From the NCBI GenBank assembly GCA_037893225.1, contig JAZGUH010000328.1, positions 744,001-808,000 on the forward strand: a DNA stretch of 64,000 nt, read 5' to 3'. Position numbers and translations under genes: made by a program. Numbering within the stretch: the stretch's first letter is position 1; each line of letters begins with the position of its first letter. This DNA is from Hippasteria phrygiana. Lineage: Eukaryota > Echinodermata > Asteroidea > Valvatida > Goniasteridae. This document shows positions 33,215-45,901 of the stretch, in pieces. The notes under the pieces were generated by a model. That model made no database searches, was not told the DNA's origin, and saw only the letters and a list, made by a program, of their open reading frames with translations.

Positions 33215-34792
33215 GTGCTGTCATGCAACAAGTGCTACTTCTCGACAGGAAGGAAGAAGCTGTACTCAGAGATACCTCAGGTCAGCAGAGGCCGACGCAC
33301 TGCAACTCCAAACATGGCCTTTTAGGTTGGTCTCCTCAACCGGGTATTGCAGCCACAGGAGCAAGACGACTTTTGACAGCATTGGGTACAACTGTTCCTT
33401 CAATCAGTGGGCTGCAGAAAACAGCAAGCAAATGTGGGGACATTATTATCAATGAAAATGTTAGATGTATGGCTGAAAAGAGAAAACTGGTCAAAGGTAT
33501 TCAAGAATTACAGGGCTATGACAGAGAAAAACCGATTGCTGTCGAATTAGATAGACAATACAATAACCCCTTGAGAAACTGTCGGGAACAAAACACCATT
33601 TGTGCCGGCAACCCAAACTAGGGACGTAGTATGTGAGAATGTAACCACCCAAAAAATGGTAGTAATGTACCACCACGAGAATAAACTCTGTAAATGTGAA
33701 AATCAAATGTCGGGCAAACACAGCTGTAACAAGTGGTACGAGCACACATATTCTTGTAGTGCTACACGCCCAGCAAATTACAACATGGGGGATGAAAGAG
33801 AAGGGGGAATTCAATGTGCCAAGAAACTTCTAGAGTGTAAGGAACCCTTGTTGGCAGAAAGAGTAACAAGCGATGCGGACGGGTGTATGGCAAAAGGTTT
33901 TATGTCTCAGATGAGAATTAAAGCAGGTATCGAGCCAGAACACTTTCTTGACCCACCTTACTTAAATCGATCACTCAGTTCAGCAATCAGTCGGGCCAAA
34001 TTCAGTGGTGACATGATGCCTGGTAGAACTAAAAATGAAAAAAAAAAGATACAAGACCGGTTAGGTGACGATGTAAGTCACAGGGTACAAGCAGAAGCAG
34101 GGGCAATCCTCAAGAAATGTGGGAGAAACTTTGCCCAAATGTATGACATGGCTGAACAGGCTGCCTCAACCATTCCCGAATGTTACCAAGGTCGCCACAA
34201 CCTTTGCAAAAAGCGGTCCTTGGTTTGCAATGGCAATAACAGATTTCCCTACCTTCCTGTTCATGTTAGGGGAAAACTGAAAATGCTCGAGTCTGACAAG
34301 AAACTGCTTTTACTGAAAATTCAGAAGAGAATTGGTCACGAGGCAATGCAAAAAACCAGATATGGGACAAGTACACAAAAAGCAGAGTCCATGAACCATG
34401 CTTTTTCAAGTTCTAATCCAAAAGGGACACTAACCTTTTCCAGAAATGCTCTCTCAAGAGACCACAGCGCAGTTCACCTTGTCAACAATGGCCATGCCAA
34501 CTTAATCATCCTCAAGTGTGAAGCTGCAGGTTGTCCTGTTTTGCCAGGATCTGCAGCTGCCAAAAGTCTGGCTGAAATGGACAGAAAAGAAAAATATCAT
34601 TCCCAACGGGCTAGGAGCACACATTATAAAATACGAAGGGCAAAGTGTAGGGCACAACGATATAACTTGTACAACTGTGCCAAGTCATTGTACAAAAAGA
34701 AAGGGCAACTGGAACCCAAGTCAGCAATCCCTCCAGATGTGGATTGGCAAAGAATTCAGAGTGAGCACAATTACAGCATACGTTTCAATTAA
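33215..34792 (+). pseudogene. Transposase, N-terminally deleted and broken (unit 10)
   Basis: Identical in protein to unit 9. Confidence 0.75.
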
Positions 34793-34891
34793 AAATGAAT
34801 TATAAAAGCAAAAAGTGTAGCATCAAAAAATGGTGAGTAATTTCAGTTATCAAACTTAATGGTGAGCCAAAAAGTTCTCCTTAATTACATT

Positions 34892-35260
34892 TTAAAGAAG
34901 ACAATCCTTGTATGGGCCATGGCCCGAACACAAACGGCATCTCTTACAACGAGATCTTGCAGTGTTGATGGCGTGTGGCTCAAGTGACAGGTGATCAAAA
35001 TTCACACACAAGGAGTTGTGGCACAGGTGACTGACATCATACCCCCGGGGAAGATCAAGGACTCCAGAATAAACAATGTAAGTCAACCTGTGCACACGCA
35101 TCCTTGTGCGTGAATTTGATTTTGAGCCAGGCATGACAACATTAATAATGCCATATTTCTGCTGGACATATCCTGTCCATACCCTACAATTTTTTCTGCC
35201 TCTGTGTACAGTCTTTCTTAAAATCTTGCCTTTAATTAGGGCCTTCCAGATGGAATCCAT
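34892..35260 (-). CDS. His-Me finger endonuclease (unit 10)
   Basis: Consensus protein, unbroken. Confidence 0.8.
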   Translation of the reverse strand: MDSIWKALIKGKILRKTVHRGRKNCRVWTGYVQQKYGIINVVMPGSKSNSRTRMRVHRLTYIVYSGVLDLPRGYDVSHLCHNSLCVNFDHLSLEPHAINTARSRCKRCRLCSGHGPYKDCLL

Positions 35261-36328
35261 TTTGCTATGGTTTAAGAAATCTGCATAACAAACAATACAG
35301 ACCGCGTGCGTGAGGTCAACTTACCTTTGCTACCATATGGCATTGGTCAAACGTTTTCTCCAGCAGTCATGATAGCCCTAGCCTGGGCATGCTACAAATA
35401 AAAATAAATAAATATACATCTCAGTCTAAATATTGGGTGAAACAATTCAGACAAACTACTTACTTGTAAATTTATGAGCCTCAGCGCAAGCTATAATTGT
35501 AAACATGTTGATAACAATTACATGGCGGATAGGCATCTGAAATGTGTATGTGAATAAAAAGACAGCGAGAGCAAACAAAGAAAAGAAAGACAGAACCCAT
35601 TTTGTTCTCTATCATGTGTGTAATCATTACTGTGTTTTCTGTGAGATTTCATAGTTCAAAACATGAAACATACCTATTTTTAGCGAGTACACTTGGCATA
35701 TAGGTTCCACTCACTGATCTCTATAGAGATCACTGGTTCCACTCCACTGACGGCGCTCATTTTGTAACCAACATAAAAATAGAAAGGAAGAGCGCCACCT
35801 GGTGACGCTCAGGAGTAAGGTGGCAATATTTTTTTCACTGGAAATTAAAGATTAAGACTCCTAGAATAATTTTCTTTTCAAATTTATGAGAGTTGAAGGA
35901 ATTTTTTTTTTTTTATACTCCCCTCCCCACAAACCACCCCTAAAATGGTGGCCCATCTCTGGGCCCAGGTCTAAATGTAGCCCTCCCCCCCGCCTCGATG
36001 CCAAATAGACCCACGTATTGGTCATTTTTGTGAATGGAATTCCCCCGAGTTGGAAGCCACGGGTCACCAATTCTTGATTTCCACAAATATTTCTACAATC
36101 AGTCCAATTTATAGGCCCCAGGGACCTCTTATTCAAAATTACTGGAGGGATCACAAAATATTAATGAGCTCGCGCGCAGTGATTTTCACAGATTTAGTGG
36201 CATGCACCCTGCTGATAGAAGTCATAATTATCGTGGCCCTAAAGGGACATGCGCGCATTTCTGCGCAGATTTCTGCAATGTCGTACATTTTTATTGTTTT
36301 GCGATAAAATCCGCAATGCGCAGAAAAT

Positions 36329-37906
36329 GTGCTGTCATGCAACAAGTGCTACTTCTCGACAGGAAGGAAGAAGCTGTACTCAGAGATACCTCAGGTCAGC
36401 AGAGGCCGACGCACTGCAACTCCAAACATGGCCTTTTAGGTTGGTCTCCTCAACCGGGTATTGCAGCCACAGGAGCAAGACGACTTTTGACAGCATTGGG
36501 TACAACTGTTCCTTCAATCAGTGGGCTGCAGAAAACAGCAAGCAAATGTGGGGACATTATTATCAATGAAAATGTTAGATGTATGGCTGAAAAGAGAAAA
36601 CTGGTCAAAGGTATTCAAGAATTACAGGGCTATGACAGAGAAAAACCGATTGCTGTCGAATTAGATAGACAATACAATAACCCCTTGAGAAACTGTCGGG
36701 AACAAAACACCATTTGTGCCGGCAACCCAAACTAGGGACGTAGTATGTGAGAATGTAACCACCCAAAAAATGGTAGTAATGTACCACCACGAGAATAAAC
36801 TCTGTAAATGTGAAAATCAAATGTCGGGCAAACACAGCTGTAACAAGTGGTACGAGCACACATATTCTTGTAGTGCTACACGCCCAGCAAATTACAACAT
36901 GGGGGATGAAAGAGAAGGGGGAATTCAATGTGCCAAGAAACTTCTAGAGTGTAAGGAACCCTTGTTGGCAGAAAGAGTAACAAGCGATGCGGACGGGTGT
37001 ATGGCAAAAGGTTTTATGTCTCAGATGAGAATTAAAGCAGGTATCGAGCCAGAACACTTTCTTGACCCACCTTACTTAAATCGATCACTCAGTTCAGCAA
37101 TCAGTCGGGCCAAATTCAGTGGTGACATGATGCCTGGTAGAACTAAAAATGAAAAAAAAAAGATACAAGACCGGTTAGGTGACGATGTAAGTCACAGGGT
37201 ACAAGCAGAAGCAGGGGCAATCCTCAAGAAATGTGGGAGAAACTTTGCCCAAATGTATGACATGGCTGAACAGGCTGCCTCAACCATTCCCGAATGTTAC
37301 CAAGGTCGCCACAACCTTTGCAAAAAGCGGTCCTTGGTTTGCAATGGCAATAACAGATTTCCCTACCTTCCTGTTCATGTTAGGGGAAAACTGAAAATGC
37401 TCGAGTCTGACAAGAAACTGCTTTTACTGAAAATTCAGAAGAGAATTGGTCACGAGGCAATGCAAAAAACCAGATATGGGACAAGTACACAAAAAGCAGA
37501 GTCCATGAACCATGCTTTTTCAAGTTCTAATCCAAAAGGGACACTAACCTTTTCCAGAAATGCTCTCTCAAGAGACCACAGCGCAGTTCACCTTGTCAAC
37601 AATGGCCATGCCAACTTAATCATCCTCAAGTGTGAAGCTGCAGGTTGTCCTGTTTTGCCAGGATCTGCAGCTGCCAAAAGTCTGGCTGAAATGGACAGAA
37701 AAGAAAAATATCATTCCCAACGGGCTAGGAGCACACATTATAAAATACGAAGGGCAAAGTGTAGGGCACAACGATATAACTTGTACAACTGTGCCAAGTC
37801 ATTGTACAAAAAGAAAGGGCAACTGGAACCCAAGTCAGCAATCCCTCCAGATGTGGATTGGCAAAGAATTCAGAGTGAGCACAATTACAGCATACGTTTC
37901 AATTAA
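36329..37906 (+). pseudogene. Transposase, N-terminally deleted and broken (unit 11)
   Basis: Identical in protein to unit 9. Confidence 0.75.
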
Positions 37907-38005
37907 AAATGAATTATAAAAGCAAAAAGTGTAGCATCAAAAAATGGTGAGTAATTTCAGTTATCAAACTTAATGGTGAGCCAAAAAGTTCTCCTTAATT
38001 ACATT

Positions 38006-38374
38006 TTAAAGAAGACAATCCTTGTATGGGCCATGGCCCGAACACAAACGGCATCTCTTACAACGAGATCTTGCAGTGTTGATGGCGTGTGGCTCAAGTG
38101 ACAGGTGATCAAAATTCACACACAAGGAGTTGTGGCACAGGTGACTGACATCATACCCCCGGGGAAGATCAAGGACTCCAGAATAAACAATGTAAGTCAA
38201 CCTGTGCACACGCATCCTTGTGCGTGAATTTGATTTTGAGCCAGGCATGACAACATTAATAATGCCATATTTCTGCTGGACATATCCTGTCCATACCCTA
38301 CAATTTTTTCTGCCTCTGTGTACAGTCTTTCTTAAAATCTTGCCTTTAATTAGGGCCTTCCAGATGGAATCCAT
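38006..38374 (-). CDS. His-Me finger endonuclease (unit 11)
   Basis: Consensus protein, unbroken. Confidence 0.8.
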   Translation of the reverse strand: MDSIWKALIKGKILRKTVHRGRKNCRVWTGYVQQKYGIINVVMPGSKSNSRTRMRVHRLTYIVYSGVLDLPRGYDVSHLCHNSLCVNFDHLSLEPHAINTARSRCKRCRLCSGHGPYKDCLL

Positions 38375-38818
38375 TTTGCTATGGTTTAAGAAATCTGCAT
38401 AACAAACAATACAGACCGCGTGCGTGAGGTCAACTTACCTTTGCTACCATATGGCATTGGTCAAACGTTTTCTCCAGCAGTCATGATAGCCCTAGCCTGG
38501 GCATGCTACAAATAAAAATAAATAAATATACATCTCAGTCTAAATATTGGGTGAAACAATTCAGACAAACTACTTACTTGTAAATTTATGAGCCTCAGCG
38601 CAACCTATAATTGTAAACATGTTGATAACATGGCGGATAGGCATCTGAAATGTGTATGTGAATAAAAAGACAGCGAGAGCAAAGAAAAGAAAGACAGAAC
38701 CCATTTTGTTCTCTATCATGTGTGTAATCATTACTGTGTTTTCTGTGAGATTTCATAGTTCAAAACATGAAACATACCTATTTTTAGCGAGTACACTTGG
38801 CATATAGGTTCCACTCAC

Positions 38819-38829
38819 TGATAAAATCA
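38819..38829. repeat. Reduced palindrome (unit 11)
   Basis: Same reduced form as unit 9, two units (6,213 bp) downstream. Confidence 0.9.
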
Positions 38830-39427
38830 CTGGTTCCACTCCACTAAATACGGCGCTCATTTTGTAACCAACATAAAAATAGAAAGGAAGAGCGCCACCT
38901 GGTGACGCTCAGGAGTAAGGTGGCAATATTTTTTTCACTGGAAATTAAAGATTAAGACTCCTAGAATAATTTTCTTTTCAAATTTATGAGAGTTGAAGGA
39001 ATTTTTTTTTTTTTATACTCCCCTCCCCACAAACCACCCCTAAAATGGTGGCCCATCTCTGGGCCCAGGTCTAAATGTAGCCCTCCCCCCCGCCTCGATG
39101 CCAAATAGACCCACGTATTGGTCATTTTTGTGAATGGAATTCCCCGAGTTGGAAGCCACGGGTCACCAATTCTTGATTTCCACAAATATTTCTACAATCA
39201 GTCCAATTTATAGGCCCCAGGGACCTCTTATTCAAAATTACTGGAGGGATCACAAAATATTAATGAGCTCGCGCGCAGTGATTTTCACAGATTTAGTGGC
39301 ATGCACCCTGCTGATAGAAGTCATAATTATCGTGGCCCTAAAGGGACATGCGCGCATTTCTGCGCAGATTTCTGCAATGTCGTACATTTTTATTGTTTTG
39401 CGATAAAATCCGCAATGCGCAGAAAAT

Positions 39428-41005
39428 GTGCTGTCATGCAACAAGTGCTACTTCTCGACAGGAAGGAAGAAGCTGTACTCAGAGATACCTCAGGTCAGCA
39501 GAGGCCGACGCACTGCAACTCCAAACATGGCCTTTTAGGTTGGTCTCCTCAACCGGGTATTGCAGCCACAGGAGCAAGACGACTTTTGACAGCATTGGGT
39601 ACAACTGTTCCTTCAATCAGTGGGCTGCAGAAAACAGCAAGCAAATGTGGGGACATTATTATCAATGAAAATGTTAGATGTATGGCTGAAAAGAGAAAAC
39701 TGGTCAAAGGTATTCAAGAATTACAGGGCTATGACAGAGAAAAACCGATTGCTGTCGAATTAGATAGACAATACAATAACCCCTTGAGAAACTGTCGGGA
39801 ACAAAACACCATTTGTGCCGGCAACCCAAACTAGGGACGTAGTATGTGAGAATGTAACCACCCAAAAAATGGTAGTAATGTACCACCACGAGAATAAACT
39901 CTGTAAATGTGAAAATCAAATGTCGGGCAAACACAGCTGTAACAAGTGGTACGAGCACACATATTCTTGTAGTGCTACACGCCCAGCAAATTACAACATG
40001 GGGGATGAAAGAGAAGGGGGAATTCAATGTGCCAAGAAACTTCTAGAGTGTAAGGAACCCTTGTTGGCAGAAAGAGTAACAAGCGATGCGGACGGGTGTA
40101 TGGCAAAAGGTTTTATGTCTCAGATGAGAATTAAAGCAGGTATCGAGCCAGAACACTTTCTTGACCCACCTTACTTAAATCGATCACTCAGTTCAGCAAT
40201 CAGTCGGGCCAAATTCAGTGGTGACATGATGCCTGGTAGAACTAAAAATGAAAAAAAAAAGATACAAGACCGGTTAGGTGACGATGTAAGTCACAGGGTA
40301 CAAGCAGAAGCAGGGGCAATCCTCAAGAAATGTGGGAGAAACTTTGCCCAAATGTATGACATGGCTGAACAGGCTGCCTCAACCATTCCCGAATGTTACC
40401 AAGGTCGCCACAACCTTTGCAAAAAGCGGTCCTTGGTTTGCAATGGCAATAACAGATTTCCCTACCTTCCTGTTCATGTTAGGGGAAAACTGAAAATGCT
40501 CGAGTCTGACAAGAAACTGCTTTTACTGAAAATTCAGAAGAGAATTGGTCACGAGGCAATGCAAAAAACCAGATATGGGACAAGTACACAAAAAGCAGAG
40601 TCCATGAACCATGCTTTTTCAAGTTCTAATCCAAAAGGGACACTAACCTTTTCCAGAAATGCTCTCTCAAGAGACCACAGCGCAGTTCACCTTGTCAACA
40701 ATGGCCATGCCAACTTAATCATCCTCAAGTGTGAAGCTGCAGGTTGTCCTGTTTTGCCAGGATCTGCAGCTGCCAAAAGTCTGGCTGAAATGGACAGAAA
40801 AGAAAAATATCATTCCCAACGGGCTAGGAGCACACATTATAAAATACGAAGGGCAAAGTGTAGGGCACAACGATATAACTTGTACAACTGTGCCAAGTCA
40901 TTGTACAAAAAGAAAGGGCAACTGGAACCCAAGTCAGCAATCCCTCCAGATGTGGATTGGCAAAGAATTCAGAGTGAGCACAATTACAGCATACGTTTCA
41001 ATTAA
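39428..41005 (+). pseudogene. Transposase, N-terminally deleted and broken (unit 12)
   Basis: Identical in protein to unit 9. Confidence 0.75.
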
Positions 41006-41104
41006 AAATGAATTATAAAAGCAAAAAGTGTAGCATCAAAAAATGGTGAGTAATTTCAGTTATCAAACTTAATGGTGAGCCAAAAAGTTCTCCTTCATTA
41101 CATT

Positions 41105-41473
41105 TTAAAGAAGACAATCCTTGTATGGGCCATGGCCCGAACACAAACGGCATCTCTTACAACGAGATCTTGCAGTGTTGATGGCGTGTGGCTCAAGTGA
41201 CAGGTGATCAAAATTCACACACAAGGAGTTGTGGCACAGGTGACTGACATCATACCCCCGGGGAAGATCAAGGACTCCAGAATAAACAATGTAAGTCAAC
41301 CTGTGCACACGCATCCTTGTGCGTGAATTTGATTTTGAGCCAGGCATGACAACATTAATAATGCCATATTTCTGCTGGACATATCCTGTCCATACCCTAC
41401 AATTTTTTCTGCCTCTGTGTACAGTCTTTCTTAAAATCTTGCCTTTAATTAGGGCCTTCCAGATGGAATCCAT
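41105..41473 (-). CDS. His-Me finger endonuclease (unit 12)
   Basis: Consensus protein. A private substitution (CTTCATTAC) lies just 3' of the stop. Confidence 0.8.
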   Translation of the reverse strand: MDSIWKALIKGKILRKTVHRGRKNCRVWTGYVQQKYGIINVVMPGSKSNSRTRMRVHRLTYIVYSGVLDLPRGYDVSHLCHNSLCVNFDHLSLEPHAINTARSRCKRCRLCSGHGPYKDCLL

Positions 41474-42437
41474 TTTGCTATGGTTTAAGAAATCTGCATA
41501 ACAAACAATACAGACCGCGTGCGTGAGGTCAACTTACCTTTGCTACCATATGGCATTGGTCAAACGTTTTCTCCAGCAGTCATGATAGCCCTAGCCTGGG
41601 CATGCTACAAATAAAAATAAATAAATATACATCTCAGTCTAAATATTGGGTGAAACAATTCAGACAAACTACTTACTTGTAAATTTATGAGCCTCAGCGC
41701 AACCTATAATTGTAAACATGTTGATAACATGGCGGATAGGCATCTGAAATGTGTATGTGAATAAAAAGACAGCGAGAGCAAAGAAAAGAAAGACAGAACC
41801 CATTTTGTTCTCTATCATGTGTGTAATCATTACTGTGTTTTCTGTGAGATTTCATAGTTCAAAACATGAAACATACCTATTTTTAGCGAGTACACTTGGC
41901 ATATAGGTTCCACTCACTGATCTCTATAGAGATCACTGGTTCCACTCCACTAAATACGGCGCTCATTTTGTAACCAACATAAAAATAGAAAGGAAGAGCG
42001 CCACCTGGTGACGCTCAGGAGTAAGGTGGCAATATGTTTTTCACTGGAAATTAAAGATTAAGACTCCTAGAATAATTTTCTTTTCAAATTTATGAGAGTT
42101 GAAGGAATTTTTTTTTTTTTATACTCCCCTCCCCACAAACCACCCCTAAAATGGTGGCCCATCTCTGGGCCCAGGTCTAAATGTAGCCCTCCCCCCCGCC
42201 TCTATGCCAAATAGACCCACGTATTGGTCATTTTTGTGAATGGAATTCCCCGAGTTGGAAGCCACGGGTCACCAATTCTTGATTTCCACAAATATTTCTA
42301 CAATCAGTCCAATTTATAGGCCCCAGGGACCTCTTATTCAAAATTACTGGAGGGATCACAAAATATTAATGAGCTCGCGCGCAGTGATTTTCACAGATTT
42401 AGTGGCATGCACCCTGCTGATAGAAGTCATAATTATC

Positions 42438-42805
42438 GTGGCCCTAAAGGGACATGCGCGCATTTCTGCGCAGATTTCTGCGATGTCGTACATTCTTTAT
42501 TGTTTTGCGATAAAATCCGCAATGCGCAGAAAATGTGCGCAGAAAATGTGCGCAGAAAATGTGCGCAGAAAATGTGCGCAGAAAATGTGCGCAGAAAATG
42601 TGCGCAGAAAATGTGCGCAGAAAATGTGCGCAGAAAATGTGCGCAGAAAATGTGCGCAGAAAATGTGCGCAGAAAATGTGCGCAGAAAATGTGCGCAGAA
42701 AATGTGCGCAGAAAATGTGCGCAGAAAATGTGCGCAGAAAATGTGCGCAGAAAATGTGCGCAGAAAATGTGCGCAGAAAATGTGCGAATGTCCCTTCAGG
42801 GCCAC
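42438..42805. mobile_element. Small TIR element (unit 13)
   Basis: A 368-bp copy with 20 core repeats, one extra base in CATTCTTTATT, and the TGCGATG variant seen otherwise only in unit 8. Confidence 0.6.
42524..42783 (+). repeat. 13-bp minisatellite, 20 copies (unit 13)
   Basis: 260 bases of perfect GCGCAGAAAATGT repeats. Same copy number as unit 7. Confidence 0.98.
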
Positions 42806-42872
42806 AATACATATACGATAGTGCTGAACCAAATAGGCTAATCTGTTTGTGATTGGGTTTTTATGTTCACAG

Positions 42873-42989
42873 TGGGCCCGTGTCATGAGAGCGTTAATCC
42901 GTGTCAGAATGGAGCCACGTGTACGGGGGTAAACTTCGCAGTAGTCTGCCGGTGCAGCGATGGTTTTGTGGGCGAAAACTGTGAAAGAG
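42873..42989 (+). CDS. EGF-like domain exon (unit 13)
   Basis: Fifth identical EGF exon, about 16.7 kb after the fourth. It is intact although the neighbouring transposase copy has gained an extra stop. Confidence 0.85.
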
Positions 42990-43361
42990 GTACCGGTTGG
43001 CTATTACAGAAATCAAATTGGAGAAAGGCTATAAATGGTTCTGAAACAATCAACTGGTTGGGGCGTGCACTAGTTAACTAGTGTTGACATTATTGTACTG
43101 CGCAGACATTTTTTCAAACTATACTATTAGGCAAGATAAGCCAAAACTCTGAAGAAAAGAGAAATGTCACAAATCGAATTCATTTTGACTTGCTTTATGA
43201 ATTTAATAATTTTCATTTTACCAACTAGTTCATATTTAGAAAATGCCTTTGGTTATTGGCACAACAGGGAAGCAGTAACTTAAGCATGCACTGAATGAAA
43301 TGCAATAGCTTTGCAATGGATGTTTATTGTTAGTGCACCATTATTCTTTTGTTGTTCATAG
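42990..43361 (+). other. Candidate intron (unit 13)
   Basis: Same 372-bp stretch, with TATAAAT at 43030. Confidence 0.5.
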
Positions 43362-43423
43362 TGACATGGAATAAACAAAAAACTCTTCATAACCCTAATT
43401 ACTCACCAACTGAAAGGTCCACC

Positions 43424-45433
43424 ATGGTTCGCTACAGAAAGGGCATGTTTAAGAGGAAAAAAGCCTATTTTAAAAAAGGCAATGGTCTGACATGTCAGTT
43501 GATAAGAGAAAAGGCTGATGTTTGATCTTTCTATATCAGACCCACAAATGAACAATTGCAACTGGCCTTTCCCAGAGATGAGCGAGGTTCTTTCTACAAC
43601 CCACCAGGTGCCAGAACTAATAAAACTGTGATGGTGCTGCGACCGAAAATTGAGGAAATAACGCCGATAAGCAGACTCCAAAGGGAAGGAGCCGACAACT
43701 TGAACCCAGGCGGCTACAGAATTGTTCATGTCAACACTACAGTTGAGACAAGTGTTCGAGCTACCCTGGACCATCAGCATGCGAATCCTGACTGTGATGG
43801 CTGGCCTCAGCTACAGGCAGAGCAAGAAACACACTGGGGCCTTGCTGTTTCAGAGGTGCTGTCATGCAACAAGTGCTACTTCTCGACAGGAAGGAAGAAG
43901 CTGTACTCAGAGATACCTCAGGTCAGCAGAGGCCGACGCACTGCAACTCCAAACATGGCCTTTTAGGTTGGTCTCCTCAACCGGGTATTGCAGCCACAGG
44001 AGCAAGACGACTTTTGACAGCATTGGGTACAACTGTTCCTTCAATCAGTGGGCTGCAGAAAACAGCAAGCAAATGTGGGGACATTATTATCAATGAAAAT
44101 GTTAGATGTATGGCTGAAAAGAGAAAACTGGTCAAAGGTATTCAAGAATTACAGGGCTATGACAGAGAAAAACCGATTGCTGTCGAATTAGATAGACAAT
44201 ACAATAACCCCTTGAGAAACTGTCGGGAACAAAACACCATTTGTGCCGGCAACCCAAACTAGGGACGTAGTATGTGAGAATGTAACCACCCAAAAAATGG
44301 TAGTAATGTACCACCACGAGAATAAACTCTGTAAATGTGAAAATCAAATGTCGGGCAAACACAGCTGTAACAAGTGGTACGAGCACACATATTCTTGTAG
44401 TGCTACACGCCCAGCAAATTACAACATGGGGGATGAAAGAGAAGGGGGAATTCAATGTGCCAAGAAACTTCTAGAGTGTAAGGAACCCTTGTTGGCAGAA
44501 AGAGTAACAAGCGATGCGGACGGGTGTATGGCAAAAGGTTTTATGTCTCAGATGAGAATTAAAGCAGGTATCGAGCCAGAACACTTTCTTGACCCACCTT
44601 ACTTAAATCGATCACTCAGTTCAGCAATCAGTCGGGCCAAATTCAGTGGTGACATGATGCCTGGTAGAACTAAAAATGAAAAAAAAAAGATACAAGACCG
44701 GTTAGGTGACGATGTAAGTCACAGGGTACAAGCAGAAGCAGGGGCAATCCTCAAGAAATGTGGGAGAAACTTTGCCCAAATGTATGACATGGCTGAACAG
44801 GCTGCCTCAACCATTCCCGAATGTTACCAAGGTCGCCACAACCTTTGCAAAAAGCGGTCCTTGGTTTGCAATGGCAATAACAGATTTCCCTACCTTCCTG
44901 TTCATGTTAGGGGAAAACTGAAAATGCTCGAGTCTGACAAGAAACTGCTTTTACTGAAAATTCAGAAGAGAATTGGTCACGAGGCAATGCAAAAAACCAG
45001 ATATGGGACAAGTACACAAAAAGCAGAGTCCATGAACCATGCTTTTTCAAGTTCTAATCCAAAAGGGACACTAACCTTTTCCAGAAATGCTCTCTCAAGA
45101 GACCACAGCGCAGTTCACCTTGTCAACAATGGCCATGCCAACTTAATCATCCTCAAGTGTGAAGCTGCAGGTTGTCCTGTTTTGCCAGGATCTGCAGCTG
45201 CCAAAAGTCTGGCTGAAATGGACAGAAAAGAAAAATATCATTCCCAACGGGCTAGGAGCACACATTATAAAATACGAAGGGCAAAGTGTAGGGCACAACG
45301 ATATAACTTGTACAACTGTGCCAAGTCATTGTACAAAAAGAAAGGGCAACTGGAACCCAAGTCAGCAATCCCTCCAGATGTGGATTGGCAAAGAATTCAG
45401 AGTGAGCACAATTACAGCATACGTTTCAATTAA
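43424..45433 (+). pseudogene. Mutator-like transposase with extra nonsense codon (unit 13)
   Basis: It carries the shared TAG and two frameshifts, and also a private TCA-to-TGA change at codon 34 (43523-43525). It is the most damaged full-length copy. Confidence 0.75.
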
Positions 45434-45532
45434 AAATGAATTATAAAAGCAAAAAGTGTAGCATCAAAAAATGGTGAGTAATTTCAGTTATCAAACTTAA
45501 TGGTGAGCCAAAAAGTTCTCCTTAATTACATT

Positions 45533-45901
45533 TTAAAGAAGACAATCCTTGTATGGGCCATGGCCCGAACACAAACGGCATCTCTTACAACGAGATCTTG
45601 CAGTGTTGATGGCGTGTGGCTCAAGTGACAGGTGATCAAAATTCACACACAAGGAGTTGTGGCACAGGTGACTGACATCATACCCCCGGGGAAGATCAAG
45701 GACTCCAGAATAAACAATGTAAGTCAACCTGTGCACACGCATCCTTGTGCGTGAATTTGATTTTGAGCCAGGCATGACAACATTAATAATGCCATATTTC
45801 TGCTGGACATATCCTGTCCATACCCTACAATTTTTTCTGCCTCTGTGTACAGTCTTTCTTAAAATCTTGCCTTTAATTAGGGCCTTCCAGATGGAATCCA
45901 T
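45533..45901 (-). CDS. His-Me finger endonuclease (unit 13)
   Basis: Consensus protein, intact although this unit's transposase has an extra stop. Confidence 0.8.
   Translation of the reverse strand: MDSIWKALIKGKILRKTVHRGRKNCRVWTGYVQQKYGIINVVMPGSKSNSRTRMRVHRLTYIVYSGVLDLPRGYDVSHLCHNSLCVNFDHLSLEPHAINTARSRCKRCRLCSGHGPYKDCLL

Larger units (their letters stand above)
33039..36152 (+). repeat. Unit 10, short (3114 bp)
   Basis: Short class with the same B-type tail as unit 8 (GCGCAAGC, added ATTACA, CCACTGACGG, extra C). Units 8-tail/9 and 10/11 form a repeated pair. Confidence 0.97.
36153..39251 (+). repeat. Unit 11, short (3099 bp)
   Basis: Short class. It matches unit 9 in length and in the reduced palindrome (38819-38829), but lacks unit 9's CTTCAGCAG change. 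Confidence 0.97.
39252..42357 (+). repeat. Unit 12, short (3106 bp)
   Basis: Short class with A-type tail and intact palindrome. Private substitutions are CTTCATTAC near 41095, AATATGTTTTTC near 42034 and CCTCTATGCC near 42202. Confidence 0.97.
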
